Shown here piece by piece: positions 36,467 through 45,400 of a stretch of 64,000 nt of DNA. A program made the position numbers and the translations under genes. This stretch comes from Cryobacterium aureum. Its GTDB lineage: Bacteria; Actinomycetota; Actinomycetes; Actinomycetales; Microbacteriaceae. The notes beneath the pieces were generated by a model. That model worked only from the letters and a program-made list of their open reading frames with translations, was not told the origin of the DNA and did not search any database. The stretch is from positions 1-64,000 of the forward strand of contig NZ_PPTG01000009.1 of assembly GCF_002954245.1 (NCBI RefSeq), in the 5' to 3' direction. How positions within the stretch are numbered: the stretch's first letter is position 1; each line of letters opens with the position of its first letter.

Positions 36467-36830
36467 GCGAGTCCTCCCCCAGCGAGTCGGTCAGTTCCGG
36501 GCTGCCCAGAACGTGGGCGTGCACGTGGAAGACCGTCTGGCCTGCGGCGGCTCCGGTGTTGAAGACGAGACGGAACTGCCCGTTGGTGCGCTCCGCTGCG
36601 ATCTGCGCGGCCACGGCCACGAGTTCGGAGAGCAGGGCCGGGTTTCCGGCGGCGAGCTGGGCCACGTTCTGATACTGGGGGTCTTTGGTGGTGACGACGA
36701 CATGCACCGGAGCTTTCGGGGCGATGTCGAGGAACGCGATGATGTGCTCGGTTTCGGCGACGATCGTCGCTGGAATCTCACGCGCGACGATGCGGCTGAA
36801 AATGGACGGCTGGGAACCGGAAGAAGACAT
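36453..36830 (-). CDS. Histidine triad (HIT) nucleotide-binding protein
   Basis: 125 residues. The triad motif is HVHAHVLG, where the central His attacks the phosphoramidate. Upstream, IFSRIVAREIPATIVAET and LDIAPKAPVHVVVTTK match HinT proteins. It hydrolyses nucleoside phosphoramidates. The last 14 bases overlap the start of the phoH-like gene. An 83-bp gap with 16-bp repeats separates it from rsmE, so it may be expressed partly from its own promoter. Confidence 0.93.
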   Translation of the reverse strand: MSSSGSQPSIFSRIVAREIPATIVAETEHIIAFLDIAPKAPVHVVVTTKDPQYQNVAQLAAGNPALLSELVAVAAQIAAERTNGQFRLVFNTGAAAGQTVFHVHAHVLGSPELTDSLGEDSLGKL

Positions 36831-36854
36831 GCCTCTATCTTAAGCGGCGCTGCC

Positions 36855-36918
36855 AGCGCCAGGCACTACCAACGCCAGGCACTACCAACGCCAGGCACTA
36901 CCAACGCTAGGCGCTACC
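36855..36918. repeat. Four 16-bp tandem repeats overlapping the rsmE stop
   Basis: Four 16-bp units (36855-36870, 36871-36886, 36887-36902, 36903-36918) have consensus AACGCCAGGCACTACC. The middle two are identical and the outer ones have one to three changes. The last unit contains the rsmE stop and final codons. The spacing is exact, with no unique spacers, so it is not a CRISPR. Confidence 0.85.
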
Positions 36919-37654
36919 AGCGGCCGAGCGTCGCGTTGAGGATGGCGAGGGCGGCTGGTCCGGCGGTTGACGTACGCAGCACGGTGTCGCCGAGGCGCAC
37001 CGCTCTGGCTCCGGCCTGCTCCAGCAGCAGCAGTTCTGCCGGGGAAATGCCGCCCTCTGGTCCGACGACGAGCAGAATGTCGCGGTCGTCGGTGGGCGCG
37101 GCCACCTCGGTGAGGCGTCCGGAAGCGGCCGGGTCGAGCAGCAGCATCCGCGTGGTGGCAGCTAGCACGGCCAGTTGCTTGGTACTGGCGAGCGGCGCGA
37201 CGCCCGGCAGCCAGGCCCGAATGGATTGCTTGCTGGCCTCGCGCACGATGCTGGTCCAGCGTTCGTGACCCTTGGCGATCTTCGGGCCCTCCCACTTGGT
37301 GATGGACCGCGCGGCGGCCCACGGAATGACACCGTCGACGCCGAGTTCGGTGGCGGCCTGAATAGCCAGCTCGTCACGGTCGCCCTTGGCCAGGGCCTGC
37401 ACCAAGCGGATGCGCGGCGTCGCCGCCGCCGTCTCGCTCGCGTCATCCACGCGCAGGGTCAACACCATAGCCTCCGCCGTGAGCACCGCTCCCTCCAGCA
37501 GCAACCCGGCCCCATTACCCAGGCGGAGCCGGTCCCCTGGGCGAACCCGGCTCACCGTGACTGCGTGCCGCGCCTCGGCGCCGTCAACGGTCACGACCTG
37601 CCCCGGGCGGCACTCTTCCGCCCGGAGCGTTTCCTGCAGGTAGAAATGTGCCAC
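36914..37654 (-). CDS. rsmE: 16S rRNA m3U1498 methyltransferase RsmE
   Basis: 246 residues. SPOUT-type methyltransferase: N-terminal PUA-like part (GAEARHAVTVSRVRPGDRLRL), then LVQALAKGDRDELAIQAATELGVDGVIPW, then the knot with LLVVGPEGGISPAEL and VRLGDTVLRTSTAGPAALAILNA, the AdoMet-binding signature. The GTG start lies one base after the dnaJ stop. The 3' end runs into a 16-bp tandem repeat, so the last codons (GRW) come from the repeat. Confidence 0.96.
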   Translation of the reverse strand: MAHFYLQETLRAEECRPGQVVTVDGAEARHAVTVSRVRPGDRLRLGNGAGLLLEGAVLTAEAMVLTLRVDDASETAAATPRIRLVQALAKGDRDELAIQAATELGVDGVIPWAAARSITKWEGPKIAKGHERWTSIVREASKQSIRAWLPGVAPLASTKQLAVLAATTRMLLLDPAASGRLTEVAAPTDDRDILLVVGPEGGISPAELLLLEQAGARAVRLGDTVLRTSTAGPAALAILNATLGRW

Positions 37655-37655
37655 T

Positions 37656-38762
37656 TTAGCCGAGGAATCGGTCGCGCAGCTTGGCGAACAAACCCTGCTG
37701 GTACTGGCTCAGGGTGGGTGCGGGGGCCGAATACCGGGCGGCGAACTGTTCGATCAGGTCGCGTTCCTTGTGGTCGAGTTTGGTTGGCGTGAGAACGTGA
37801 ATGCCAATCTTGAGGTCGCCACGACCGCTGCCGCGCAGCTTGGTGATACCGCGGTCCTTGATGGTGAGCACCTCTGAGCTCTGCGAACCGGGGCGAATCT
37901 CCACCTCGATGTCACCGTCGAGGGCCTTCACTGTGACGCTCGTGCCGAGAATGGCACTGGTCATCGGCACATCGAGCGCGCACATCAGGTCGTCACCGTC
38001 TCGGCTGAACACGTCGTGATGGCGAACCTTCATCTCGAGGTAGAGGTCACCGTTCGGGCCGGCGGCCGGGCCGGCCTCGCCGCTGCCAGGCATCTGCAGG
38101 CGCAGGCCGGTGTCGACGCCGGCCGGGATGTCGACCGGAACCGTGCGGCGGGCGCGAACGCGGCCCTGGCCGGAGCAGGTCATGCACGGGGTAGCGATGA
38201 TGGTGCCGTAGCCGCGGCAGGAACCGCACGGGCTCGACGTCATGACGTTGCCGAGCAGGGAACGCACGGCCCGCTGGATACTGCCGGTTCCGTGGCAAAT
38301 GTCGCAGGTGATCGGTGACGTGCCGGGGGCGCAGCAGGATCCCTTACAGGTGTCGCAGACGATCGCGGTGTCGACCTCGAGGTCGCGGTGCGTGCCGAAA
38401 ATGACCTCGTCGAGGTCGAGTTCGACCCGAATCAGGGCGTCCTGGCCGCGTTCGCGGCGGGAGCGCGGGCCGCGGCTGCTGCCGCCTCCCCCACCGAAGA
38501 AGGTCTCGAAGATGTCGCCGAAGTTGCCGAAGTTCTGCCCGTCGAAGCCGCCGTTCTGACCGCCGCCCTGGTCGTACTTCTGGCGCTGTTTGGCGTCACT
38601 GAGCACGTCGTAGGCGTGGGTGATGCTCTTGAACCGTTCCGACGCCTCCGCGCCGGGGTTCACGTCGGGGTGCAGTTCGCGGGCCAGGCGACGGTACGCC
38701 TTCTTGATTTGATCTGTGGTTGCGTCGCGGTCAACGCCCAGCGCTTCGTAGTGGTCAGCCAA
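37656..38762 (-). CDS. dnaJ: Chaperone DnaJ (DnaJ2 type)
   Basis: 368 residues. J-domain with the HPD tripeptide ([10 protein letters not shown]), a Gly/Phe-rich stretch, a zinc-finger region of four Cys repeats (CDTCKG, CDICHG, CGSCRG, CMTCSG) and C-terminal substrate domains. It stimulates DnaK. The start is TTG at 38762 with AAGGAG before it. The first Cys repeat ([12 protein letters not shown]) is the form found in the hrcA-linked DnaJ2. It follows hrcA by 69 bp, so it is likely under HrcA/CIRCE control. Confidence 0.96.
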   Translation of the reverse strand: MADHYEALGVDRDATTDQIKKAYRRLARELHPDVNPGAEASERFKSITHAYDVLSDAKQRQKYDQGGGQNGGFDGQNFGNFGDIFETFFGGGGGSSRGPRSRRERGQDALIRVELDLDEVIFGTHRDLEVDTAIVCDTCKGSCCAPGTSPITCDICHGTGSIQRAVRSLLGNVMTSSPCGSCRGYGTIIATPCMTCSGQGRVRARRTVPVDIPAGVDTGLRLQMPGSGEAGPAAGPNGDLYLEMKVRHHDVFSRDGDDLMCALDVPMTSAILGTSVTVKALDGDIEVEIRPGSQSSEVLTIKDRGITKLRGSGRGDLKIGIHVLTPTKLDHKERDLIEQFAARYSAPAPTLSQYQQGLFAKLRDRFLG

Positions 38763-38831
38763 AGGTGGCTCTCCTTGAGTTTTCTATGATTAATCTGATT
38801 AGTGGTCAATGCCGCGCGGGCGGCGAAAGTC

Positions 38832-39851
38832 TTAGGTCTCGCCGAGCAGGCGAGAAAGGTAGCGGGCGACGGCGCGCACCGCCGCCATGTTGTTGGAATA
38901 GTCCATGCGGGTCGGCCCGAGCACGCCGAGGCGGGCCAGGTTGCCGTTGGCCGTGTAGCCACTGGTCAGCACGCTCGCCTCTGGCAGGCCGAAGGCCGCA
39001 TTCTCGCGGCCGATACTCACCGACACGCCGTGCTGGTCGGTCTCCATCTCGCCGAACAGGCGCAAGAGCACCACCTGCTCTTCGATGGCCTCGAGCACCG
39101 GATAGATGCTGCCGGAGAAGTCCTCCTCGGTACGCACCAGGTTCGCCGCGCCGGCCATGACCAGCTTGTCCTGCCGGTTGGAACCAACCTGGTCGGCGAG
39201 GGTGCTCGTAATGAGATCCACGATCGGCTGCAGCGCTGGCGACCCAGGCCAGACACTCCCGGTGAGGGCAGCGGATGCCTCGGCCATGCCGAGCCCGACG
39301 ACGGCGACATTGAGACGGGCGCGCACCTCGCCGAGCGTCTGCTCGTCGAGCGCACGCGGCAGGTCGATCACGCGCTGTTCCACGCCGCCGGAATCGGTGA
39401 TCAGCACCGACAGAATGCGGGTCTCGGTCAGCGGCACGAACTCGATGTGCCGCACCTTGGCCCGCGACAACGAGGGGTACTGCACGAGCGCGACCTGGTG
39501 GGTGAGCTGTGAGAGCAGCCGCACGCTGCGCACGAGCACCTCGTCGAGGTCAGCGGAGTGGCCGAGGAACGTCTCGATGGCCTGGCGTTGGGCCGGCGTG
39601 AGCGGGCGCAGGTCGGCGAGGTGGTCGACGAAAACGCGGTAGCCCTTGTCGGTGGGAATACGACCGGAGGAGGTGTGCGGCGCCGCGATCAGTTCTTCTT
39701 CTTCGAGCAGGGCCATGTCATTGCGAATGGTGGCGGCTGAGACGCCGAAGGAGTGCCGGTCCACGATGGATTTGGAGCCGACGGGTTCGCGAGAGGCAAC
39801 GTAGTCCTGCACAATCACGCGCAACACATCGAGGCCACGGTCGGAAACCAT
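38832..39851 (-). CDS. hrcA: Heat-inducible transcription repressor HrcA
   Basis: 339 residues from the ATG at 39851 with AGGAAGG upstream; the open frame extends further but crosses the CIRCE site, so I reject that. N-terminal winged-helix: RGLDVLRVIVQDYVASREPVGSKSI, then SAATIRNDMALLEEEELIAAPHTSSGRIPTDKGYR, the classic HrcA DNA-binding signature. C-terminal GAF-like dimerisation domain present. It represses the dnaJ operon and itself by binding CIRCE, helped by GroEL. Confidence 0.96.
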   Translation of the reverse strand: MVSDRGLDVLRVIVQDYVASREPVGSKSIVDRHSFGVSAATIRNDMALLEEEELIAAPHTSSGRIPTDKGYRVFVDHLADLRPLTPAQRQAIETFLGHSADLDEVLVRSVRLLSQLTHQVALVQYPSLSRAKVRHIEFVPLTETRILSVLITDSGGVEQRVIDLPRALDEQTLGEVRARLNVAVVGLGMAEASAALTGSVWPGSPALQPIVDLITSTLADQVGSNRQDKLVMAGAANLVRTEEDFSGSIYPVLEAIEEQVVLLRLFGEMETDQHGVSVSIGRENAAFGLPEASVLTSGYTANGNLARLGVLGPTRMDYSNNMAAVRAVARYLSRLLGET

Positions 39852-39886
39852 TGCGCCCGCCTTCCTGATTCTTGAGGTACAGCTTC

Positions 39887-39907
39887 GGCGAGCGGATGCC
39901 GCTCGCC
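39887..39907. repeat. Hairpin in hrcA 5' leader
   Basis: GGCGAGCG and CGCTCGCC form a perfect 8-bp stem around GATGC, between the CIRCE site and the hrcA start. The loop contains part of the GCGGATGCC sequence that recurs across the window. Confidence 0.5.
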
Positions 39908-39953
39908 TCGCGTCCCGGTGGGCACGCTGGAACGCAGGTTTGCCCGCACGTCG

Positions 39954-39980
39954 TTGGCACTCGCATCCACTGACTGCTAA
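39954..39980 (-). promoter_or_regulatory. CIRCE operator for hrcA
   Basis: TTGGCACTC-N9-GACTGCTAA on the plus strand matches the CIRCE consensus TTAGCACTC-N9-GAGTGCTAA with one mismatch per arm. A -10-like TAGGAT (minus strand, 39980-39985) overlaps its edge. HrcA binding here would block the promoter. Confidence 0.9.
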
Positions 39981-40090
39981 TCCTATCGCGACCGCCCGGG
40001 TTCCGGCTGAGTACACCCATTGCCAGTACCCCGAAGTGAGCGTTTAATTACCGCTATACGCTCCCACCTCTTTGAGCGAAAGGCACGATT

Positions 40091-40573
40091 ATGAGCGATC
40101 CACAGGCGCAACCTCCCGGTGATTCCAACTACCGTGAGCCCAACGTCGGCCAGCCACAGTATGGCCAACCGCCGAACAGCCAGCCCGGCGCGAGTCCCTA
40201 CGCCACCCCGGTCGTGGCGGCCCCGCTCTCGGAAGCCGATGATCGCCAGTGGGCTTCGCTAGCGCACCTCGGCGGCATCCTGAGCATTCTGCCGTCGCTG
40301 ATCATCTGGCTGGTTTTCAAGGACCGCGGGCGGTTCACCAACACCGAGGCGAAGGAGGCACTGAACTTTCAGATCACCCTGCTGATCGCTTATGTCGCGA
40401 TCATCGTGGTGTCGACATTCCTCGCCCTGGTCACCTTCGGAATCGGCGGACTGCTCGCCGGCCTGGGCTGGCTGGTCTGGTTGGCCGGGGTGATCTTGTC
40501 GATTCTCGGGTTTGTGAAGGCCAAGGACGGCCAGAACTACCGGTACCCGTTCGCGCTGCGCCTGATCAAGTAG
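40091..40573 (+). CDS. DUF4870 membrane protein (first of tandem pair)
   Basis: 160 residues. A Pro/Gln/Tyr-rich N-terminal tail of about 45 residues precedes the DUF4870 core: DRQWASLAHLGGILSILPSLIIWLVFKDRGRFTNTEAKEALNFQ, then two further membrane helices. ATG with AAAGG upstream. A GAGCGT-N14-ACGCTC palindrome at 40038-40063 lies in the promoter. Function unknown; such proteins are small membrane components. A second copy lies 91 bp downstream. Confidence 0.85.
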   Translation: MSDPQAQPPGDSNYREPNVGQPQYGQPPNSQPGASPYATPVVAAPLSEADDRQWASLAHLGGILSILPSLIIWLVFKDRGRFTNTEAKEALNFQITLLIAYVAIIVVSTFLALVTFGIGGLLAGLGWLVWLAGVILSILGFVKAKDGQNYRYPFALRLIK

Positions 40574-40614
40574 TGCGGAGCCGCTCAATTAGGCGGCGGG
40601 ACGATTAGTCTGGA

Positions 40615-40642
40615 GGTCACTGGCACCGCCGTGCCAGTGACC
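40615..40642. terminator. Perfect 12-bp hairpin between the two DUF4870 genes
   Basis: GGTCACTGGCAC (40615-40626) and its exact complement (40631-40642) enclose a 4-nt loop. It may reduce read-through between the two genes; no T-run follows. The second gene has its own AGGAGG-type ribosome site just after. Confidence 0.6.
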
Positions 40643-40664
40643 GGCCGTACAGCAGGAGGCCCGC

Positions 40665-41036
40665 ATGTCTGAGCAGAATCCGTACCAGTCCACCCCAGCC
40701 ACCCCGATGAGCCCGGCCGACGAGAAGTTGTGGGCGACGCTGATTCACATCGGCGGGATCATCTTCAGTTTTGTGCCGGCACTCATCGGCTACCTCGTGC
40801 TGCGAGATCGCGGACCGTTCATTCGCGCGCACACCGCGACCGCGCTGAACTTTCAGATCTCGCTGTATATCTATGCGGCCGTGCTGATTCCCATCACCAT
40901 CGTCACGCTCGGTTTCGGCAGCATTCTGTATGCACCGCTGGCGATCGTCGCTCTCGTGTTCATGATTCTGGCGGCGCTGGCGGCCAACCGTGGCGAGGGC
41001 TACAGCTACCCGCTCACGATCAAGTTCGTCAGCTAG
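40665..41036 (+). CDS. DUF4870 membrane protein (second of tandem pair)
   Basis: 123 residues, paralogous to the gene just upstream: DEKLWATLIHIGGIIFSFVPALIGYLVLRDRGPFIRAHTATALNFQ matches the first copy position by position. About three membrane helices follow; the C-terminus YSYPLTIKFVS echoes YRYPFALRLIK. The N-terminal tail is shorter. An AGGAGG lies upstream of the ATG. It converges closely on hemW, with only 14 bp between stops. Confidence 0.87.
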   Translation: MSEQNPYQSTPATPMSPADEKLWATLIHIGGIIFSFVPALIGYLVLRDRGPFIRAHTATALNFQISLYIYAAVLIPITIVTLGFGSILYAPLAIVALVFMILAALAANRGEGYSYPLTIKFVS

Positions 41037-41050
41037 CTAGACGCTCAGCT

Positions 41051-42274
41051 TTAGTCGGTCAGCCGCCGCACCACGGCGTCGGCCAGCAGCCGTCCGCGCA
41101 GGGTCAGTTCGATGGTCCCGGCGAGGGCGGCTTTGGCGTTGATGAGTTCGTCGGCGATGAGTCCGGCTACTTCGATCCGGCCCGTCGCCGACAGCGACGC
41201 GACCGGAATTCCGGTGCGGATGCGGCTCTGCAACAGGATACGCTCGAGCTCACGGGTGGGCGCGTCGAGCGTTTCGCGACCGGCCGCCGGGGAGCGGCCG
41301 CCGAGCATCCGCTCGGAATAGGCCGCCGGATGCTTGACGTTCCACCAGCGAACACCGCCGACGTGGCTGTGCGCGCCCGGGCCGACGCCCCACCAGTCCT
41401 GGCCGGTCCAGTAGGCGAGGTTGTGACGGGAACGGTGTGCGTTGCTCGTGGCCCAGTTGCTGACCTCGTACCACTCATACCCGGCGGCGGCGAGCAGTTC
41501 GTCGGCCAGTTCGTAGAAGTCGGCCTGCTGGTCGTCGTCGGTCGGGGCGATCTCGCCGCGACGAATCTGCCGAGCCAGCTTGGTGCCGTCTTCGACGATG
41601 AGCGAATAGGCACTCAGGTGGTCTGGCTGCAGGCTGAGGGCCTGCTCCAGGCTGGCGCGCCAGTCGGCGAGCGACTCCCCCGGTGTGCCGTAGATGAGGT
41701 CGAGGCTCACATCGAGCCCGGCGGCGCGGGCCCATTCCACGACCAGCGGCACCCGCTCGGGGTCGTGGGTGCGTTCGAGGGTGGCAAGCACGTGCGGCAC
41801 CGCTGACTGCATTCCGAACGAGACCCGGGTGAATCCGGCATCGGCGAGGGCGCCGAGATAGGCAGCATCGACCGAGTCAGGGTTGGCTTCGGTGGTGACT
41901 TCGGCGCCGCTCTCAAGGCCCCACTGGTCGCGCACGGCGCTGAGCATCTTCGCGAGGTCGGTCACCGGCAGCAGCGTGGGGGTCCCTCCCCCGAAGAACA
42001 CGGTGGCAACGGAGCGTTCAGGAACGCCCGATGCGGTGAGGATGCGGCCGGCCGCCTCAACTTCGAGCACGGCTTGGCTGGCGTAATCGCTCTGCTTGAC
42101 GCCGCGCAGTTCCGTAGCCGTGTAGGTATTGAAGTCGCAGTAGCCGCAGCGCACCCGGCAGAACGGCACGTGCAGGTAGACGCCGAAATCGCGACTGGCG
42201 GAGTCAACGGCCGCCGACGCGGGAAGGAGGCCGTCGTCGGGTGCGGGGTCGCCGACGGGGTGGGGTCCGGCCAT
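41051..42274 (-). CDS. hemW: Radical SAM haem chaperone HemW
   Basis: 407 residues. The radical-SAM cluster motif CRVRCGYC (CxxxCxxC) follows YLHVPF, and FFGGGTPTLL, TTEANPDSVD, RVSFGMQSA and DLIYGTPGES are the HemW/HemN-family signatures. This single-cluster form lacks the HemN-specific C-terminal residues and is regarded as a haem chaperone rather than a coproporphyrinogen dehydrogenase. It is third in the lepA-DUF1990-hemW unit, a common actinobacterial order. Confidence 0.93.
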   Translation of the reverse strand: MAGPHPVGDPAPDDGLLPASAAVDSASRDFGVYLHVPFCRVRCGYCDFNTYTATELRGVKQSDYASQAVLEVEAAGRILTASGVPERSVATVFFGGGTPTLLPVTDLAKMLSAVRDQWGLESGAEVTTEANPDSVDAAYLGALADAGFTRVSFGMQSAVPHVLATLERTHDPERVPLVVEWARAAGLDVSLDLIYGTPGESLADWRASLEQALSLQPDHLSAYSLIVEDGTKLARQIRRGEIAPTDDDQQADFYELADELLAAAGYEWYEVSNWATSNAHRSRHNLAYWTGQDWWGVGPGAHSHVGGVRWWNVKHPAAYSERMLGGRSPAAGRETLDAPTRELERILLQSRIRTGIPVASLSATGRIEVAGLIADELINAKAALAGTIELTLRGRLLADAVVRRLTD

Positions 42275-42296
42275 GGGTAGTGCTCCAGTACGTTTG

Positions 42297-42947
42297 TTAT
42301 TTAATCGCGCCGACGGGGTGCAAAGCCCGCAGGTACCGCTTGGTGAATTTTGCCTGCTGAAAGCGCAGCACCGGCCAGGCCAGGCGGTAATACCAGGTGC
42401 TGGCCCGCGAGAAGGAGCGGATGGTCAGCCAGACCGAGTCATCATCTCGGCGTTCGACGATGAAGGATTCCTCGCCGCTTTCCGGGTGGCCAGCCATGGT
42501 GCCATAGGCGAACCCGATGCGGGAGACCTCGTCGATCACATAGACGACGCGTACCGGCGCGGTCACGCCGATCGGCCCGACCCGCATCCTGAGCGTCGCC
42601 GTCATGCCGTTGGCGATGTACGGGGTGCCGTCATCGGCAAAGGTCGCCTCGTTGACCGGATGCTGCTGGCCGGCCGCCGGGGTGCCGTCGGGTTGGAAGG
42701 TCACCGGCGTGTACTGCACGCCGGTGCCGTTTTCGAGGTCGGTCACCTCCATGCCGCTGCCACGCTGGATTCCCCAGGTCATCAGCAGCTTGGTCGCGGC
42801 TTCAAATCGTTCCTGGGAGCTGCCGAGCTTCACGCTCTGCTCCATCGGGCGGTAGCCCTTGGGCGGATAGCTCATCAGGTCGGGCGCGAGCGTGCCGCCG
42901 ATGGCAGCGTAGCTGACGGCGGCATCGGTGAAGGTGGCCCTGCGCAT
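42297..42947 (-). CDS. DUF1990 family protein
   Basis: 216 residues. The start YAAIGGTL and YPPKGYRPMEQSVKLG match the DUF1990 opening; later SRIGFAYGTMAGHPESGEESFIVERRDDDSVWLTIRSFSRAST is the core signature. No membrane segment. Function unknown; the fold resembles steroid/lipid-binding START-like proteins, which is an inference only. It starts five bases after the lepA stop, so the two are co-transcribed. Confidence 0.85.
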   Translation of the reverse strand: MRRATFTDAAVSYAAIGGTLAPDLMSYPPKGYRPMEQSVKLGSSQERFEAATKLLMTWGIQRGSGMEVTDLENGTGVQYTPVTFQPDGTPAAGQQHPVNEATFADDGTPYIANGMTATLRMRVGPIGVTAPVRVVYVIDEVSRIGFAYGTMAGHPESGEESFIVERRDDDSVWLTIRSFSRASTWYYRLAWPVLRFQQAKFTKRYLRALHPVGAIK

Positions 42948-42952
42948 CCGCT

Positions 42953-44803
42953 TTACTTCTTGTCTTTCGTCTCGATGTCCCCCGACAGCGCTGCGATGAA
43001 CGCCTCCTGTGGCACCTCGACCCGGCCGACCATCTTCATGCGCTTCTTGCCTTCTTTCTGCTTCTCGAGCAGCTTACGCTTGCGCGAGATGTCACCGCCG
43101 TAGCACTTGGCGAGCACGTCTTTACGCATCGCCGAGATGCTCTCGCGGGCGATGATGTGGGCGCCGATCGCGGCCTGGATGGGCACCTCGAACTGCTGGC
43201 GCGGAATCAGTTTGCGCAGGCGCCCGGTCATCAGCGCGCCGTAGGCATAGGCCTTGTCGCGGTGCACGATGGCGGAAAACGCATCGACCTGCTCGCCCTG
43301 CAACAGAATGTCGACCTTGACCAGGTCGGCTTCCTGCTCGCCGGAGGGCTCGTAGTCGAGCGAGGCATAGCCGGCGGTGCGGCCCTTGAGCATGTCGAAG
43401 AAGTCGAACACGATCTCGCCGAGCGGCATCGAGTAACGAATCTCGACCCGGTCTTCGCCGAGGTATTCCATGCCGAGCAGGGTGCCGCGGCGGCTCTGGC
43501 AGAGCTCCATGATGACGCCGACGTAGTCTTTCGGCGCGAGGATGGCGGCCTTCACCATGGGTTCGAGTACCTTGGCGATCTTGCCGGTGGGATATTCGCT
43601 CGGATTGGTGACCGTGATGGTGCGCTTGTCGTCGGTGGTGACCTCGTATGGCACGCTCGGCGCGGTCGTGATGAGGTCGATGTTGAATTCACGTTCGAGG
43701 CGTTCGGTGATGATCTCGAGGTGCAGCAGACCGAGGAAGCCGCAGCGAAAACCGAAACCGAGGGCGACGGATGTCTCCGGCTCGTAGCCGAGACTGGCGT
43801 CAGACAGCTTGAGTTTGTCCAGCGCCTCGCGCAGCGCCGGGTAGTCGCTGCCGTCGATCGGGTACAGGCCGGAGAAGACCATGGGCTGGGGTTCGTCGTA
43901 GCCGGGCAGGGCGTCGGTGGCGGGGCGTACGGCGGTCGTGATGGTGTCGCCGACCTTGGACTGGCGCACGTCTTTCACGCCGGTGATCAGGTAACCGACT
44001 TCGCCGACCTTGAGGCCCTTGCTCTCCACCGGTTCCGGTGAGATGACACCGATCTCGAGGATCTCGTGGGTCGCCTTGGTCGACATCATCTGGATTTTTT
44101 CGTGGGCCTTCAAGTGCCCGTCGATCATGCGCACGTAGGTGACGACGCCGCGGTAGCTGTCGTAGACCGAGTCGAAGATCATCGCGCGGGCGGCGGCATC
44201 CGGGTTGCCCTTCGGGGCCGGGATCATCGTCGTGGCGAGGTCGAGCAGCTCCTGCACCCCGGCACCGGTCTTGCCGGAGACGCGCAGCACATCTTCGGGG
44301 CGGCCGCCGATGAGGCTCGCCAGTTCGCGGGCGTACTTCTCGGGGTCGGCGGCCGGCAGGTCGATCTTGTTGAGCACCGGAATGATCGTGAGGTCGTTTT
44401 CGAGGGCGAGGTAGAGGTTCGCGAGGGTCTGGGCTTCGATGCCCTGGGCCGCGTCGACCAGCAAAATGGCGCCCTCGCAAGCGGCGAGGCTGCGGGAGAC
44501 CTCGTAGGTGAAGTCGACGTGCCCGGGGGTGTCGATCATGTTCAGCGCGTAGGTGACGCCGTCCAGCTCCCACGGCATGCGCACGGCCTGGCTTTTGATG
44601 GTGATGCCGCGTTCACGCTCGATGTCCATGCGGTCCAGGTACTGGGCCCGCATGGACCGTTCGTCGACGACGCCGGTGATCTGCAGCATCCGGTCGGCGA
44701 GCGTCGACTTGCCGTGGTCGATGTGGGCAATGATGCAGAAGTTGCGGATGAACTCGGGGGCGGTGGCGGCCGGTTCCAGCGCGTGAAGGGCTCTCGGTGA
44801 CAT
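42953..44803 (-). CDS. lepA: Elongation factor 4 (LepA)
   Basis: 616 residues. Translational GTPase: G1 [13 protein letters not shown]2 [11 protein letters not shown]3 DTPGHVDF, G4 NKIDLP. Domains G, II, III and V are followed by the LepA-specific C-terminal domain, ending [25 protein letters not shown]. It acts on stalled or mistranslocated ribosomes. First gene of the lepA-DUF1990-hemW unit. The 138-bp upstream gap to the YCII-like gene shows only GC-rich sequence and no gene. Confidence 0.97.
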   Translation of the reverse strand: MSPRALHALEPAATAPEFIRNFCIIAHIDHGKSTLADRMLQITGVVDERSMRAQYLDRMDIERERGITIKSQAVRMPWELDGVTYALNMIDTPGHVDFTYEVSRSLAACEGAILLVDAAQGIEAQTLANLYLALENDLTIIPVLNKIDLPAADPEKYARELASLIGGRPEDVLRVSGKTGAGVQELLDLATTMIPAPKGNPDAAARAMIFDSVYDSYRGVVTYVRMIDGHLKAHEKIQMMSTKATHEILEIGVISPEPVESKGLKVGEVGYLITGVKDVRQSKVGDTITTAVRPATDALPGYDEPQPMVFSGLYPIDGSDYPALREALDKLKLSDASLGYEPETSVALGFGFRCGFLGLLHLEIITERLEREFNIDLITTAPSVPYEVTTDDKRTITVTNPSEYPTGKIAKVLEPMVKAAILAPKDYVGVIMELCQSRRGTLLGMEYLGEDRVEIRYSMPLGEIVFDFFDMLKGRTAGYASLDYEPSGEQEADLVKVDILLQGEQVDAFSAIVHRDKAYAYGALMTGRLRKLIPRQQFEVPIQAAIGAHIIARESISAMRKDVLAKCYGGDISRKRKLLEKQKEGKKRMKMVGRVEVPQEAFIAALSGDIETKDKK

Positions 44804-44941
44804 AGTTCGTCCATTCTTCCATGCTCGGCCGGGTTGTACCGTCCGGGCAGGTTCGCATCGTGGCCGTCATAGGCTCGGCGCGGAGCTCCGACGGAGCGCG
44901 GGCCACCTGCTCGGCCCACGCCCGGGCATCCGTTTTGCTGG

Positions 44942-45319
44942 TCAGGCCGGGGCCCGCCATTCTCCGTCCCGGAAGTTGACCGCCGACGGGCGAATCTCGA
45001 CGGCGCCATACAGGGCAGCGGGGCACTGCCTCGCCCAGCTGATGGCGGCGTCGAGGTCGGGCACCTCGAACACGAAGGTGCCGTTGAGGCGTTCCAAGGC
45101 GACGGCGAACGGGCCGTTCTGCACTTTGAGTTCGCCGTCCCGTACGGAGATGGTGGTCGCGACGGCGACCTCCTGCAGAATGTCGGCGGAGACCAGCACG
45201 CCAGCGGCATCGAGTGATTTCGCGTAGGCGTCGAATGCCTTACGCCCCCACTCCCTGGCCGCTTCGTCAACCTCGGCGTCGCCGGCTTCCCGGGTCATGA
45301 CGAGCAATGAGTACTGCAT
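44942..45319 (-). CDS. YCII-related domain protein
   Basis: 125 residues from the ATG at 45319 with GGAAGGGA upstream; longer frames lack a ribosome site. It opens MQYSLLVMTREAGDAEVDEA and contains GPFAVALERLNGTFVFEVPDLDAAISWARQCPAALYGAVEIRP, which fits the YCII/DGPF family often partnered with RNA polymerase sigma factors or used as stress proteins. No sigma gene is adjacent. Function not known. Confidence 0.82.
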   Translation of the reverse strand: MQYSLLVMTREAGDAEVDEAAREWGRKAFDAYAKSLDAAGVLVSADILQEVAVATTISVRDGELKVQNGPFAVALERLNGTFVFEVPDLDAAISWARQCPAALYGAVEIRPSAVNFRDGEWRAPA

Positions 45320-45400
45320 GGTGGTATCCCTTCCGCTACTTGATAATGACACCGACATGACGATCGAGACAGGGCGGGATCGACACCCGGGCGAAAGAAC

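Noticed and set aside
36855..36918. CRISPR array
   Set aside because: The 16-bp units are directly adjacent with no unique spacers, and no cas gene is present.
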